Source: Aricia agestis (lineage: Eukaryota; Arthropoda; Insecta; Lepidoptera; Lycaenidae). Taken from it: 64,000 nt of DNA. The stretch lies in assembly GCF_905147365.1 (NCBI RefSeq), contig NC_056409.1, forward strand, positions 3,539,001-3,603,000, given 5' to 3'. Positions 23,354 through 34,570 of this stretch are shown piece after piece; position 1 is the first letter of the stretch, and every line of letters begins with the position of its first letter. Both the position numbers and the translations under genes were made by a program. Below the pieces are notes generated by a model. It was not told the DNA's origin. It saw only the letters and a program-made list of their open reading frames with translations, and did not search any database.

Positions 23354-24289
23354 GCATATAAAGCAATTTTCAGTAGCAGATAAAGCGTTTTTATGATAAA
23401 GTTTATTTTTCACAATAAGTATATTTGTATGGATGCCATCGCCTCATTTTACTTTACATAATATCACCGACAACTCTTCTCCAAATATCTTCTGTTTGTG
23501 GGCAAAAAGTTAGAAATAGATAACGCGAGACTACACTACGAGAGAAATAGGAAGCTATTAAATAGTAAGTTGTGAGTATTTTTTGCGTGGAGATTGATTG
23601 CGTCGCCATTAATTTTCGTTCCCCGTAATATTCTCCGGCCATACCGCTTACTTATACAGTATTATACTGACGCTGGACTGGGGATGGGGATATCGATCGA
23701 ATACTCGATTTACTATAAACTATATCCTACAGGACTATGCCCAAAAAACCCAGAGACGATTAAAATAAAGTATGTACATATGTCAGTGCGAATCCATTAT
23801 CGCGGGTTCAACAGTTTGACACACTTAAAGCCTTTTTTTTTTTTTGTCGGGAAAGCCTACTACAGGCAAATTAAAAAATTGTTTTAAACGATTACGGGTT
23901 TTTGGTCCATACATTTTTGGGCATTCTCCTTTGTTCCATGTTTTAGAAGCTGTGTCAAAACTTCAAAAGTACCGTCTATATCGCTGACCTAGCTGTAACT
24001 TGAATAATCTACCTCAGAACACTGTATTTCTTTGATATGTCGATATTAATCATGATAAATACATGTGCCCCACAACCATATATTTAACTTTTGTTAAATT
24101 TCATGTTATCTGTGACATGATTATATTATTATGTTAAAAACTGACATTCGACAAACATCATTAAAGTTCTTACATATTTTATTCAGTTCTGAAAACATCA
24201 TAATGTACAAATGAAGAGAAAATGCATCCAATTAAAAATTATAACACATTTGTGTCATGTCCAGCTTGTAACGAGCTGTCGCGATCGGC
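23354..24289. other. Gene-free stretch
   Basis: AT-rich; short frames only, no repeat recognised. Confidence 0.4.
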
Positions 24290-24581
24290 CGGCCAAGTGC
24301 GTGTCGGGCCACGCGCAATATAGGGTTCCACAGTACCGCTAGTTTTTGATATTTTTTAATGGTCAATGAATGTACATATTTTATAACCTGGCCTTGTACC
24401 ATGAAACTGTTTTGAGATTCAAATAATCGGACGAGAATGTTGCGTCCTACTCTATCAAACGGGAATTCACGTTGTTAGAGCAGGACGCAGCATTCTCGTC
24501 CGATTGTTTGAGTCTCAAAACAGTTTCGTAGTAGCCCTACAGGTGTTACACTACTAACAACATCATCTCGGAACCCTAACA
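24290..24581 (-). repeat. Deleted copy of the 'gggttccgta' repeat
   Basis: CGGCCGGCCAAGTGCGTGTC at the left is the complement of the 3' end of the 14501-15180 repeat, and TCGGAACCCTAACA at the right is its 5' end. Most of the middle is missing and a foldback sequence occupies 24403-24527. Confidence 0.6.
24403..24527. repeat. Foldback element with 52-bp arms
   Basis: 24403-24454 (GAAACTGTTTTGAGATTCAA onward) pairs with 24476-24527 over 52 bp with four mismatches, all transitions, around a 21-nt loop. It lies within the deleted repeat copy. Confidence 0.85.
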
Positions 24582-25046
24582 AGAGCTGAAACACAGATTA
24601 TCATCATTTAACAGCTGTTGTTGACTAGATAGCACTTTTTAAAGCTAACTGATTTATTTTTCAGTAATACAAAAATGAGTAATGTAGAATGTACGAGGGG
24701 AGAGAGAGAGACTTACTGAAACTTTGATTACAATATCCACGTTGTCGCCACATCGGCCGTTATGCCGACAAGAGAAGTCGACGCGGCGACATCGTATTAA
24801 TTTACCACAAAATAGAATATATTACTGCAATGTTTTCTCGCTAAATGGCAGCACCAGTGCAGACAGTCAGTAAAAAGCTACTAATAATAGAAACTAGTAA
24901 AAAGCTTTATTCTGCGTTTGACAACGTTTTTGTGAATATTAATGTATGTGCAACGTGTCGTAAGTCTCGTAACGTTCTTTGCTCACCTTTGCACAATATT
25001 CTCTATTCAATGAAGTCACGAGAATTAATCCTAGCAATACAATTTT
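24582..25046. other. Gene-free stretch
   Basis: A short GA-rich run near 24700 only. Confidence 0.4.
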
Positions 25047-25361
25047 ATACGTGGGAGAGCCATGCTTCGGCACGAATGGGCCGGCTCGACCGGAGAAATA
25101 CCACGTTCTCACAGAAAACCTTGCTCGCGCTGTGTTTCGCCGAGTGAGTGAGTTTACCGGAGGCCCAATCCCCTACCCTATTCCCTTCCCTACCCTCCCC
25201 CTTTCCCTTCCCATCCCTACCCTCCCCTATTACCCTATTCCCACTTAAAAGGCCGGCAACGCACCTGCAGCACTTCTGATGCTGCGAGTATCCATGGGCG
25301 ACGGAAGTTGCTTTCCATCAGGTGATCCGTTTGCTCGTTTGCCCCCTTATTTCATAAAAAA
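25047..25361 (+). mobile_element. LINE-tailed retroposon, copy 2
   Basis: Full-length: ATACGTGGGAGAGCCATGCT head, ACCACGTTCTCACAGAAAAC, a C-rich tract of CCCTA/CCCTTCC units, the LINE-derived tail and a short A run. The head has a small deletion around CCTTGCTCGCGCTGTG. Frames across it encode no protein of their own. Confidence 0.9.
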
Positions 25362-26179
25362 GGTGCTGATTCCACGTTTTTCTCCTGGACAGCAGTAGCA
25401 TTTAACAGAAGTGTCAAACTCAACGCTAACATGAATGTAACAGTTGCCATTGCATTGTAACAGCTCAGACACAGCCTATCCAAACTTTTGCTTATAAACG
25501 AACTGATAGGAATGTTTTTAAACTTCGTGTTTTGGTACATGCTTGTGAACTTCATGTCCAACATAGTGATGGGAGTATCGATATTTTTTATCGATAGTTT
25601 TTGTAATTTTCAGTGAATTCACACAATGACATCAATTCTATTCTCTACCATATTAATAAGTTATAACAAACAAACATCTAATAAATGTCAAGAGTTAATT
25701 ATTAGTCAAATTATATCCGTGTGTGAAGTGCTTAAAAGTTACGTTTTATATACAAAAAAGTTTTGAATCTTCTTTGTTGTACATACTTCAGTTTCACATT
25801 AATCTATCGTCTCTTAAAATTAACGGCTTCTTTTTTATGATACTCTTTGAAACTCATCTTCATATCTTTGCGAGTGCAATAAATTACTTTTATCTGTATC
25901 GACTGTAACGTTAATTTTATGGGTCGTAAACATGATTATCGATATGTGGCACATCCCTAGCGGATCGCACAGTTCATTGGCTCGGTGCATTAGTGGTGTG
26001 TTTTATCGCGGCTTATTTTAGACGCCTCACTCCAGACGCCGGGAGTATTGACTTAGCGAATTGTAATAAAACGTTCGTGCCGATGATCGATCTTGTGGTT
26101 GTAAATCTAAGTATAGACAAAATATTATGTGGACTCATAATGCTCATAGCATCATAGCTTCCGTAGTTTGTAAGTATGA
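25362..26179. other. Gene-free stretch; possible decayed TIR element
   Basis: TAGTGATGGGAGTATCGATA (25563) and TATCGATATGTGGCACATCC with CTA (to ~25959) look like decayed inverted termini of one ~400-bp element. Support is weak. Confidence 0.3.
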
Positions 26180-26400
26180 AGAAATAATAATAATAATAAT
26201 AATAATAATATCTATGGACGCTTCACACCACGTCTGTCTGGCCCCGTGGTAAGTACCTGAAGGACTTGTGTTACAGGTACCAGACAACGGAAATATATTT
26301 AAGATTTTTATTATATGATACACATATTTAATACACATCCATGACCCAGGAACTTTGAAAACTTTTTGTTCCGTCGGCGGGATTCGAACCCAACCCAACC
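26180..26400 (-). mobile_element. tRNA-derived SINE (Metulj-like), copy 2, head-truncated
   Basis: (AAT)n at 26182-26211 is the reverse of the SINE tail. The body and CCGACGGAAC follow, and the head stops at box B (GGGATTCGAACCCA), so box A is missing. Confidence 0.85.
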
Positions 26401-26945
26401 CGGGAAATGCAAGTGTTATTGAGAAACCGACATATTATGTAAGAATGTGGATATTATTAATTATAGCAGATAGAGTGAATAAAAACAAACCTATTAAATA
26501 TACTAAGGCCCCGTACGCACTGCGAATTTTAAAAAAAATAGCAGGGCGGACAGGCCCTTACACGTAATTATAAATGTTTATTCATTCCGATGCTAAAGGC
26601 TTAGTGGCGTATTTTATAGTTCTATAATTATTAATTAAACAACAGGTGTATCATTAAAGGAAATATCTTCCATATCATCGATATGATTATAACCACGCTT
26701 ATATCGGGTATAAGGGATATCAGAGATGAAGGTTGCGGTAACGAGTGCGCGCGGCAAATGAGCGGCGGCTCGCGTTACGCGCCTTTGTGACGAGCGATAT
26801 CATTTAATCGATAAAACAACTGACAACACTAAGGGCAATATTTATTCCCATCGCCGTCTCTACGCGCCTTGTGTACATAATTTTCAATTTTACATCTTTA
26901 CACCCTTCTTTGAAGAGGAGTTGGACAATTACTACAAGAACACCT
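26401..26945. other. Gene-free stretch
   Basis: Nothing recognisable. Confidence 0.4.
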
Positions 26946-27051
26946 ACACTAAAATAAATATATTAAAAATGCGAAAGTGTGTCTACCTGTCTCATATAAA
27001 TCTCGCAAGATAAACAAATTTTGGCGTAACGGAGTAACGGGCGTCATCTAG
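26946..27051 (+). mobile_element. Decayed short Helitron
   Basis: TATATTAAAAATGCGAAAGT resembles the family 5' end and GGGCGTCATCTAG|T gives a CTAG|T 3' terminus. About 106 bp remain. Confidence 0.45.
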
Positions 27052-27530
27052 TGAAACCTAAAGTAAATAATATTTCAATAATAATGTTTGCTATAATATA
27101 TAGTATTATAGCGATTATGATGGAAAATAGTAAATGTTTTCATCTTATCTTTATAGTTAGTGAATGTACATTTTATCACTTTCACGATTTGGTGACAAAA
27201 TAATATCATGAATCTTACTATCTCTTATCTTTACGACTAACATTATTGAGAAATGAGAGACTGATAATAAAATTTATTTTGTTTTTCGTATTTTGTCGAT
27301 ATTTTCACGAAAAATTTTTTTATACAACCTTGCCGGATAAATGTTGCTGATGTTTGTGACATTTTTTGCATAGTTACAAAAAAATAGTTGAAAATAGCTA
27401 AAATAAACAAAAAGAGCTCTAAAATATTTTTGTGTGTTTATCTCTTACCGGAATATTTTTTTTTGTTTTTTTTTTTTTAATTTTATTTGTACGCAGTGAC
27501 CGCGTACAACTTTAATAAGATCGGTCCGCA
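27052..27530. other. Gene-free stretch
   Basis: AT-rich with a T run at 27460-27480. Confidence 0.4.
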
Positions 27531-27694
27531 TTAAGCGTCTCCCAGACAGACGCGGCCTGCGGTGGCGGAGGCGGTCAGTTGGATGACTTGGCCATGTGGC
27601 CGCATATCTGTGTCGTTCCTACAACACTCAAGATATCCAACTGACCGCCAACGCCACCGCCACTGCAGGCCGCGTCTGTTTGGGAGACGCTTAA
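27531..27694. mobile_element. MITE with TTAA target (piggyBac type)
   Basis: TTAAGCGTCTCCCAGACAGA opens a ~58-bp imperfect TIR, rich in GCGGTGGCGG-like sequence. The complement ends GGGAGACGCTTAA. TTAA at both ends fits piggyBac-type integration. The interior is about 40 bp and GC content is far above the surroundings. Confidence 0.75.
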
Positions 27695-27727
27695 CTTAGA
27701 GAGCGATAAGCACATAATATTGTTGTT

Positions 27728-28015
27728 GACGACCTCGGTGGCTCAGTGATGAGCGCGTTGGTAGCTCAAGCCGGGGGTCGCGGGTTCGAATCCCGCCGAC
27801 GGAACAAAAAGTTTTCAAAGTTCCTGGGTCATGGATGTGTATTCAATATCTGTATAATATAATAAAAATCTTAAATATATGTATAGTATAAAAGTATTAA
27901 ATATATTTCCGTTGTCTGGTACCCGTAACACAAGTCCTTCAGGTACTTACCACGGGGCCAGACTGACGTGGTGTGAAGCGTCCATAGATATTATTATTAT
28001 TATATTATTATTATT
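27728..28015 (+). mobile_element. tRNA-derived SINE (Metulj-like), copy 3, full length
   Basis: The best copy. It has box A TGGCTCAGTGA (27739-27749), box B GGTTCGAATCC (27783-27793), CCGACGGAAC, the AT-rich body with AAATATATTTCCGTTGTCTG, the conserved GGGGCCAGACTGACGTGG region and an (ATT)n tail to 28015. It is transcribable by Pol III in principle. It is not a tRNA gene: no anticodon arm or acceptor closure. Confidence 0.9.
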
Positions 28016-28381
28016 GTGTACACTACCTACAATACAAATAACTCACAGTAGCTTCCAAAGTCGACCTACTCAAAAATACTGCATTTCCCTTCCATTTTCG
28101 CCAGCCAATCTAAATGTTATGCGGCCTTTCCAAGCAGTTACTGCTTGGAAAGGCTGGTAGTAGAATATAATTTACTTCTGTGTCACATGATTATGTTGTC
28201 CTATAATCCATTCGTAGCAATCTGGCTCTACTGTCAAACTTGAATCCCGAACAAGTCTTAGGGCTCAAGGACGGGTAGTGACCTCGCATTAACTCCGATC
28301 ACGACGCGATCATGACTGACTCACAGCCAGCTGCTTCCGCTCACCTGGCGAGGCACGAGAATAAGAGCACGGATTGAGTAG
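28016..28381. other. Gene-free stretch with hairpin
   Basis: GCCTTTCCAAGCAG (28124-28137) pairs perfectly with 28141-28154 around TTA. The remainder is unassigned. Confidence 0.5.
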
Positions 28382-28777
28382 TAAGTGCCTGTTCAGACCC
28401 GAGATACTAGAACTACATCATTATATCCCGTCCAGATGCCTACGCGCGTTTCCACACTCGCGCGTAAAACGCGTGCAATGAGCAGGACTTTCGACTCGCC
28501 CGTTTAACGTGCGAACTAGATACTTGGTCACTTGGTCGCGAGGTCGGGATACTTGGGTGCCATATATTGCAGCTGCCAGTACCACGCGCGAGTCCGTTGC
28601 GAGTTATTTGATGTTCTTTGATGATTAAAATTGAACAACTGGCTGGATCCCTCCCAGTGTATAAACGCGCGTAAAACGCGGTATCTGGATCTGCAATAGA
28701 AATTGAAACACGTGTCCATACGCGTGTTTCACTTCGTGTGACTCGCGCGTAAAACGCCTCACCTGGACAGGCGCTTA
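28382..28777. mobile_element. TIR element rich in CGCGCGTAAAACGC
   Basis: TAAGTGCCTGTTCAGACCCG and the complementary CTCACCTGGACAGGCGCTTA bound ~396 bp. ACTCGCGCGTAAAACGC occurs near both ends, and a related ACGCGCGTAAAACGCG internally at about 28663. No coding. Confidence 0.6.
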
Positions 28778-29244
28778 GTGTCCGAAGGATTCTGTATTTG
28801 CCGAAGTTAATGATTTGGTTAGACTTTGCTCAAAGACGAGGCCGATAGTATAAGGTCTTTTCTTGATTATTTTGGCCGTAGGTGGCAGCTAGTGGACGCT
28901 ATTTAGAGCGAAGCCGTTGCCAAACTTCGGCACGGTATTTGTGTGCGTGTGACTAGACGTATGCGAATTATAATTGCATATTATGTTGATATAAATTGCC
29001 ATGCAATAGCTTTACCGCGGCAGTCCGCGAGTGTCACACATGTATTTTTTTATGATACTGAAAAAAGCATACTGATACGACGCGTTCCGACGGCCCAATT
29101 CGCAACTCGTATCGTACTGCAGTCCGCAGCGTAATATTGTGGCGTCGCTCTTATACTGATATTCGTTCCGATTTATTTTGATCTAAAATCTAAATGCAAT
29201 GAAGCCTCAGTATTGACTATACCTGCTATCATGTATAATATGAT
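28778..29244. other. Gene-free stretch
   Basis: No feature recognised. Confidence 0.4.
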
Positions 29245-29552
29245 GCGACGGTGGCCGGTTTCATTGTAACCAGGCCAGGTACGCAGGAGTAATTTTATAG
29301 TGCCCAAGTGTGTGCGCAGTACACAATAGCACTCTCTATTCCTTTATCTCATAACCCAGTGGGACAGAAGACCGACACGACTGGCGAGAGATCAGGCGCA
29401 GGACATCATGGATCATCTTACTTGTCAGACAATCAGGTGATCAGCCTGCATTGTCCTAACCAAACTTGGAAATAACATTTTCCAACGCGGGAATCGAACC
29501 CACGACCTCCGAGTCTAGAGCCACGCTCTTAACCACTGGACCACGGAGGCGT
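29245..29552 (-). mobile_element. Second tRNA-derived SINE family, full-length copy
   Basis: On the minus strand, box A TGGTCCAGTGG (complement of 29533-29543) and box B GGTTCGATTCC (complement of 29490-29500) head a ~300-bp body containing CTGATCACCTGATTGTCTGA and GGTTATGAGATAAAGGAATA. It ends CCTGG--ACAATGAAACCGGCC. Other copies are at 43268, 50979 and 55268. Confidence 0.85.
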
Positions 29553-29867
29553 TAACCCTAACCTGCTATGTATACTAACTACATGGCTATGTTGTTACTT
29601 ATTTACTTTGTAGGTTGGTCGCTCTAACCTCCAAAACCCAATAATAAAACCACTACAACAAATTGTCGTCGACAGCTACGCAGTCACGAAGGATCCCTGA
29701 CCGCCGACTAACTTTTATTACTCGTGATGTGCAATTTTAATGAGTTTAACATCCACCAATTTTGTGATGTTCATTTAAAATTCATCCGCCGAATTTCCAC
29801 GTGGGCCTGAAATATGGTTCCCTGTGGCCCTCTCAAGGCCGAACCTTAAAACTGAAGATATTCCGAA
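29553..29867. other. Gene-free stretch
   Basis: Nothing recognisable. Confidence 0.4.
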
Positions 29868-30072
29868 CAGTTGCAGTGGCGTAACTATAGGGTGGCAGGG
29901 CTGGCAAAATGCCACGGGCCCCCGACTCAAAAGGGGGCCCCAAGAGGCCGTGAGGTCAGAAAGTTAGACATTGTTTTATTATTGACATGACGATTTTTAC
30001 TGATATCAATTGATCATCAATTGATTGGTCATCAATTTGCCACGGGCCCGGGATGTTATAGTTACGCCACTG
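29868..30072. mobile_element. hAT-type MITE
   Basis: CAGTGGCGTAACTATAGGGT at 29874 and its complement AGTTACGCCACTG ending at 30072 form TIRs, with GCCACGGGCCC also inverted. ATTCCGAA is found at 29860-29867 and 30073-30080, an 8-bp duplication typical of hAT. Six extra bases (CAGTTG) lie between the left copy and the TIR. Confidence 0.8.
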
Positions 30073-30080
30073 ATTCCGAA

Positions 30081-30785
30081 TACAGTTCTGTACACAAGTT
30101 GCCATATTTGAGGAACAAAATATTATGGTAAATTACTTGGTTTGGAAAGGGAAGTATTTTTACGGCCTATTTTTAACTCTCTTACTAATAAAAATTAATC
30201 AGCATTTAGCGTGTAAGCTATCTTTGTCATCTGACTTTTCCAATTTGCCACACGATGAAAAGCAGCTGCCCTAGCATACCGTCGCTAGACAAGCGAAAGA
30301 ATATGAATTTTAACAGTTGTACCGGAAAAACACTTTTCTACCGTTTCCAACATGGCGTACGAATTATGAAAGTTTCTTTCGTATCTCGATTTCTTCCGCT
30401 TTTGAAAATCAACATGTCAAGCATGACGATTATTAATTTTATCCGTTTTTGACATTTACTTTCTCGAAACTTTCTGCATTATTTCCATAGAACTAACAGA
30501 GTAGACACAACAAAGGTAATAATCTACACTAGCTTCTAATCATCACTAGCTTCTTAGACATCTGAAAATATTAGAATCTTTGGTACGATTACCGTTGCTA
30601 TGGAAAGAGTTTCTTGTTTTTGTCCACATTGAAACCCTTGTCGACTTGTCGGGTAGCGCCATGCTCGGGAAAAATGGAAAAATATATTTATACAGGAAAG
30701 AAACTGCAATTACTTTGTTTCGAAGAATCGACTGAGCAACGCGAGAAGAATAGTCACGGTAATGTTATCTTAGTTTATGAATTAA
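30081..30785. other. Gene-free stretch
   Basis: Short frames without recognised domains. Confidence 0.4.
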
Positions 30786-31030
30786 CGAGCTTTTGCCCGC
30801 GGCTTCGCTCGTGTTAAGAAGTATTATTATATACAAACTTTCATCCCCTATTTGAACCCCTTGGGGTTGGAATTTATCAAAATCCTTTCTTAGCGGATGC
30901 CTACGTTATAACATCTACCTGCATGCCAAAATTCAGCCCGATCCGTCCAGTGATTTGGGCTGTGCGTTGATAGATCACTATGTCAATCAGTCAGTCACCT
31001 TTGAGTTTTATATATATAGATATAGATCTT
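30786..31030 (-). mobile_element. Helitron-like repeat, CCCGCGGCTTCGCTCG family
   Basis: GAGCTTTTGCCCGCGGCTTC at the left has a mutated CTAG and the GCGGCTTCGC hairpin. AATCCTTTCTTAGCGGATGC, ATTCAGCCCGATCCGTCCAG and CAGTCAGTCACCTTTGAG lead to TTTATATATATAGA (complement starts TC). A very common lepidopteran repeat. Confidence 0.65.
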
Positions 31031-32853
31031 CATATAGATAGTTATAAAAAATATGGGATAAATGAGATGATGTTTTTTAAAACATAAACAGAAAAGCTAA
31101 TAAGAGTGACTTTTCTAAATTTTCCCATCTCGCTCTGAAAATGGAGTTAGCGTTCAAATAGCAGCTGAAATCCGAGCTATATCAAACCGAGAGCTCACAA
31201 AGAAAACACATTAATTCACTGCGATTATAAAATTAACTAAATGGGTTTTAGTGTCAAGTTGCTTTTTAATTCGTTTATACTTGACACTCTTACATAATAA
31301 CTGTTTTAGATTATTTGTAGAGCATAATATTCAATTAACGATCTTGATAATTTAGCGACACTATTTTGTTTTGTTTAGTACTCTTAAAATTGTCAGTTAG
31401 AATAATATTATATGTGTAGAGGTTTAGGTATACCTAGAGTGCTAGAGATCTAGACATCTAGTATTACTAATTTGAAGATAAACTCATATTCAGATACTAT
31501 AGTAATATTGATGATTCATAAACCAACAACGTCTGGTGTTTATCATATTGCGTATCGTCTACCCGATTTTTCTTAGAGTTATGCTAAAACACTCCTTTTG
31601 TTTCTCTAAAACATACACTATTACTTTCCACAATGAACTCACTTTGGCGTAGCACTATCCCTTGTCCTTTCGCTGACGGGATTGTCAAAAACGGGGGCTA
31701 AACCTCCGGAGACGGCACTTGGGATGAAATTTTCTGGATAAATTTCAACAAATTCTGTCCCGCCGCGCCCGTGGGAGTTTATTAGGTGAGCTACACGAAG
31801 GGTACATTAATGTGATATCCTTCAGCGGTAATTCCATCAAATTGTTTAGTATTGGGTCAAAACTCAAATCTCTCGACAGATGATGGCTTAAATTAGGTAA
31901 AGGTTAACTGTAACCACGAGGCGAGCTATTATTATACTACATTTCACGTCTCAAAAGTAAAAAAAATCGGCTTATTTCATCACAATAAGATAGACCACCT
32001 AATATGAAGTAACATAATTAATTTTGTAAAAATCAGTTGCTCGTAAAAAGTCAGTTTGTATATTCTGATTATAAACTTCGATGTCAATGTACGAGAGTGG
32101 CCGAACCTACTTAAGTAAACTTATCTACTTAAGTGGGACTTAAGGAGATACTACATCAACTGAGGGACAAACTTTAGCTTTCAGCTTGTGTATCAGTGCA
32201 ACTTACAGTTAAAGTAGCTACTGATGCTGAACATAATAAAGTCGCTAAACACAACGACGGAGCTCGCGGAATCCCCAATATGCAAACGAAGGAGTAACCT
32301 ACATTGCTTTATGTTACCGTAAAAATAAAATTTACGAATATTTGTGAAAGTCTGGTCGTGCTGAGACGGAGTATATTACGGGATCACGCCGAGCTGAAGC
32401 CGCTCGTTTACACACACACTCACACATGCCCGATGATATCCATACACGCTCATCTACACTCACACAAGCATCTTTACTCGTGTAGCGGTGTTCACACATG
32501 CGAGAGCCGCTGAACCCTATTAGCGGGACGACATTTCATTTGTTCGTATATTACATCTGCAATATATTTTACGGTAACGTTACTGCGAATGTTTGGATAT
32601 GTTTAAGAACTAGCATAGATATATACGGTCTGTGACGTTTTACTTTCATACGGGTTAGGTTATTTATAATTTGGTTTCCATTCGTGCTTTGATGTCGATG
32701 TTGGGGAATGTTATATGTATTTTACTTTTCGTTTGTGACACAGCTATAAATTTCAGTTACTGACTCTATCATTTACTGTCTATGTACCTACAATGTACAT
32801 AATATAATATGATTTAATAATGCTTAACTAATTTTCTTTTTTTTTCTTTTCAG
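31031..32853. other. Gene-free unique stretch
   Basis: About 1.8 kb of largely repeat-poor AT-rich sequence leading to a candidate splice acceptor. CA-rich runs lie at 32415-32480. ATGTTACCGTAAAA (32311) and TTTTACGGTAACG (32566) form a weak inverted pair. Confidence 0.4.
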
Positions 32854-32909
32854 GTAATTTTTGGCCTGTTTACGACTTACAAGTCTTCAGAGTAACTTAA
32901 CGGTGATAG
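32854..32909 (+). other. Candidate 56-nt noncoding exon
   Basis: A strong polypyrimidine tract (TTTTCTTTTTTTTTCTTTTCAG, split here by length) ends at AG 32852-32853. A TTAACTAAT branch-like sequence sits about 28 nt upstream. The donor TAG|GTAAGTG is at 32910. All three frames of the 56 nt contain stops, so it would be a 5'-UTR or lncRNA exon on the plus strand. Predicted from splice signals only. Confidence 0.35.
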
Positions 32910-33716
32910 GTAAGTGATTCAAATATTTTTTTTTTGGATCCTAATATCGTTTCCCTAATATGGGATACGTATTAAGAGTGATAACAAAATAGCATGAAGT
33001 GGAGTATCATCGTACACCGGACACGCCGGACGAGTCAATTGCGTCCGGCCTAATCCCGTCCGCGGCGGACAATTATGCCAATGGTCCGATATCGATTACT
33101 AATACCTCCAATAACCGATCATCGCCGGATGTCGATTTTGCTCGTCCTCATATGACAGTGTCCGGTTAGAGACCCATTAAAAAGAGGCGATATTTCAAAC
33201 AAAAGTGAGACCTAAAGACCACACACCGCCACATTTTGGTATACAGAGGGCGTAGTTTCGTAAGAGTGACTACATTCGGCGAGGCGTAGTTTGACCTCGT
33301 CAGTGTCACAGAAGTCTACCTTTGCTTATATTCGGTCCTCTAATTACCCAATCATAAATGATAGCGTAAGATAGTGTTGTCTACGCACAAAGCAAACACT
33401 GCAAAGCACTCTCCTCTCTTTCCTTTTCGGTCCGATTCTGCACTAGATGGATTTCTTCAAACTCGCAATTCAGTGTGAAACGCGATCAGGAACATTCCAG
33501 AGTCCAGACACGAGTCGGATTTAAACACAACGCCTCCGGCTCTTCCGGAAAATTCTAACATTGAGACAACAAAATTATTCCACCGGTTTTTTTTTTTAAT
33601 TTATTTATCAATACAACAAGATGAAAAAAATAATTTAGCACTAACTACTAACAGAAAAACCACGTCGGTTTAATGACGTAGTACAAGTTACGTTTACACG
33701 AATTATTTTGCCATTA
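32910..33716. other. Gene-free stretch with CCGGAC-rich segment
   Basis: 33010-33180 has several CCGG/GTCCGG motifs (CACCGGACACGCCGGACGAG). No TIR was confirmed. It may be intron sequence after the candidate exon. Confidence 0.3.
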
Positions 33717-33873
33717 AAAAAAAAATGTTTTATTTCTGAATAAATTTGAATCAAATATTTTCAGAATGTTGAACTACATGTTGCCTACCACCGGTTCGGG
33801 AACTAACCCGGCGAGAAGAACCGGCGTAAGAAACTCGCACGGGGCCACTTTTTAGTAAAAAAGTGGAAAATTT
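33717..33873 (-). mobile_element. LINE-type 3' fragment (GTTCTTCTCGCCGG family)
   Basis: On the minus strand it reads GTGCGAGTTTCTTACGCCGG, then GGTTAGTTCCCGAACCGGTG and an AATTTATTCAGAAATAAAAC end with an A run. A plus-strand copy is at 54643-54845. This is a frequent 3' end of lepidopteran LINEs; I cannot name the clade. Confidence 0.65.
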
Positions 33874-34570
33874 GTCTTTTAAAAAAATAAAATTTACAAT
33901 GTAAATAACTTAATCTATACAATATGAATACACAATTGTAAGTCACATATAATAAATGTAGAAGCAGCCTTGCAAGCAGCCATCCTACTCCCAAGATGTG
34001 CTATCGTTTAGGAAATCGTTGACCGTATAGTAGGCTTTGGCATACAAACGTTCTTTAATTACTTTTTTAAATTTATTAGTTGTTATTTTTTAAATCTCTA
34101 CTCTAATTTAAATGAGAAAACATGTATATTTGTATATTAATTCTTCACGCTTAAACTGCTAAATCGATTCTTAAAAACATTTGGATGCTTTGTGTGATGT
34201 ATCCTGAAAAAGGACATAGACAGAAAATTTTATAGTTTCCGCGGAAAATTAAATTTTTCCCAAAATAACGTGTTAAAAAATTACCGATGTTTAACTTCCA
34301 AATTTTCAACTAGTGTTTTATTTGGTTAGTCTGCAGTTAAGTAAATGTTTGGTCGTGTTATTAGTAAACCAAACAGGATGTGGCCGATATAAAATTTGGG
34401 GTAATTACACGGACGGATTGATTGTGTCAGTGTATCTAACATTTGCACAGTGTATGTTATATAACTTGGAAACCAATAGAACGAGATTTAATTAACTTGC
34501 AGACTTCCGCACGAGAACTCTACACTCAGACGTTGAAGGATTATTTAACTTTAATTTGATGAAGAGCTTA
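33874..34570. other. Gene-free stretch
   Basis: AT-rich; nothing recognisable. Confidence 0.4.

Noticed and set aside
24979..25248. Proline-rich frame (GGPIPYPIPFP-like), also at 44538, 49342 and 56303
   Set aside because: The proline repeats are translation of the CCCTATTCCC variable tract of the retroposon.
27728..27800. Possible tRNA gene
   Set aside because: Boxes A and B are present, but there is no closed acceptor stem or proper anticodon arm, and the sequence continues into a repeated SINE body.
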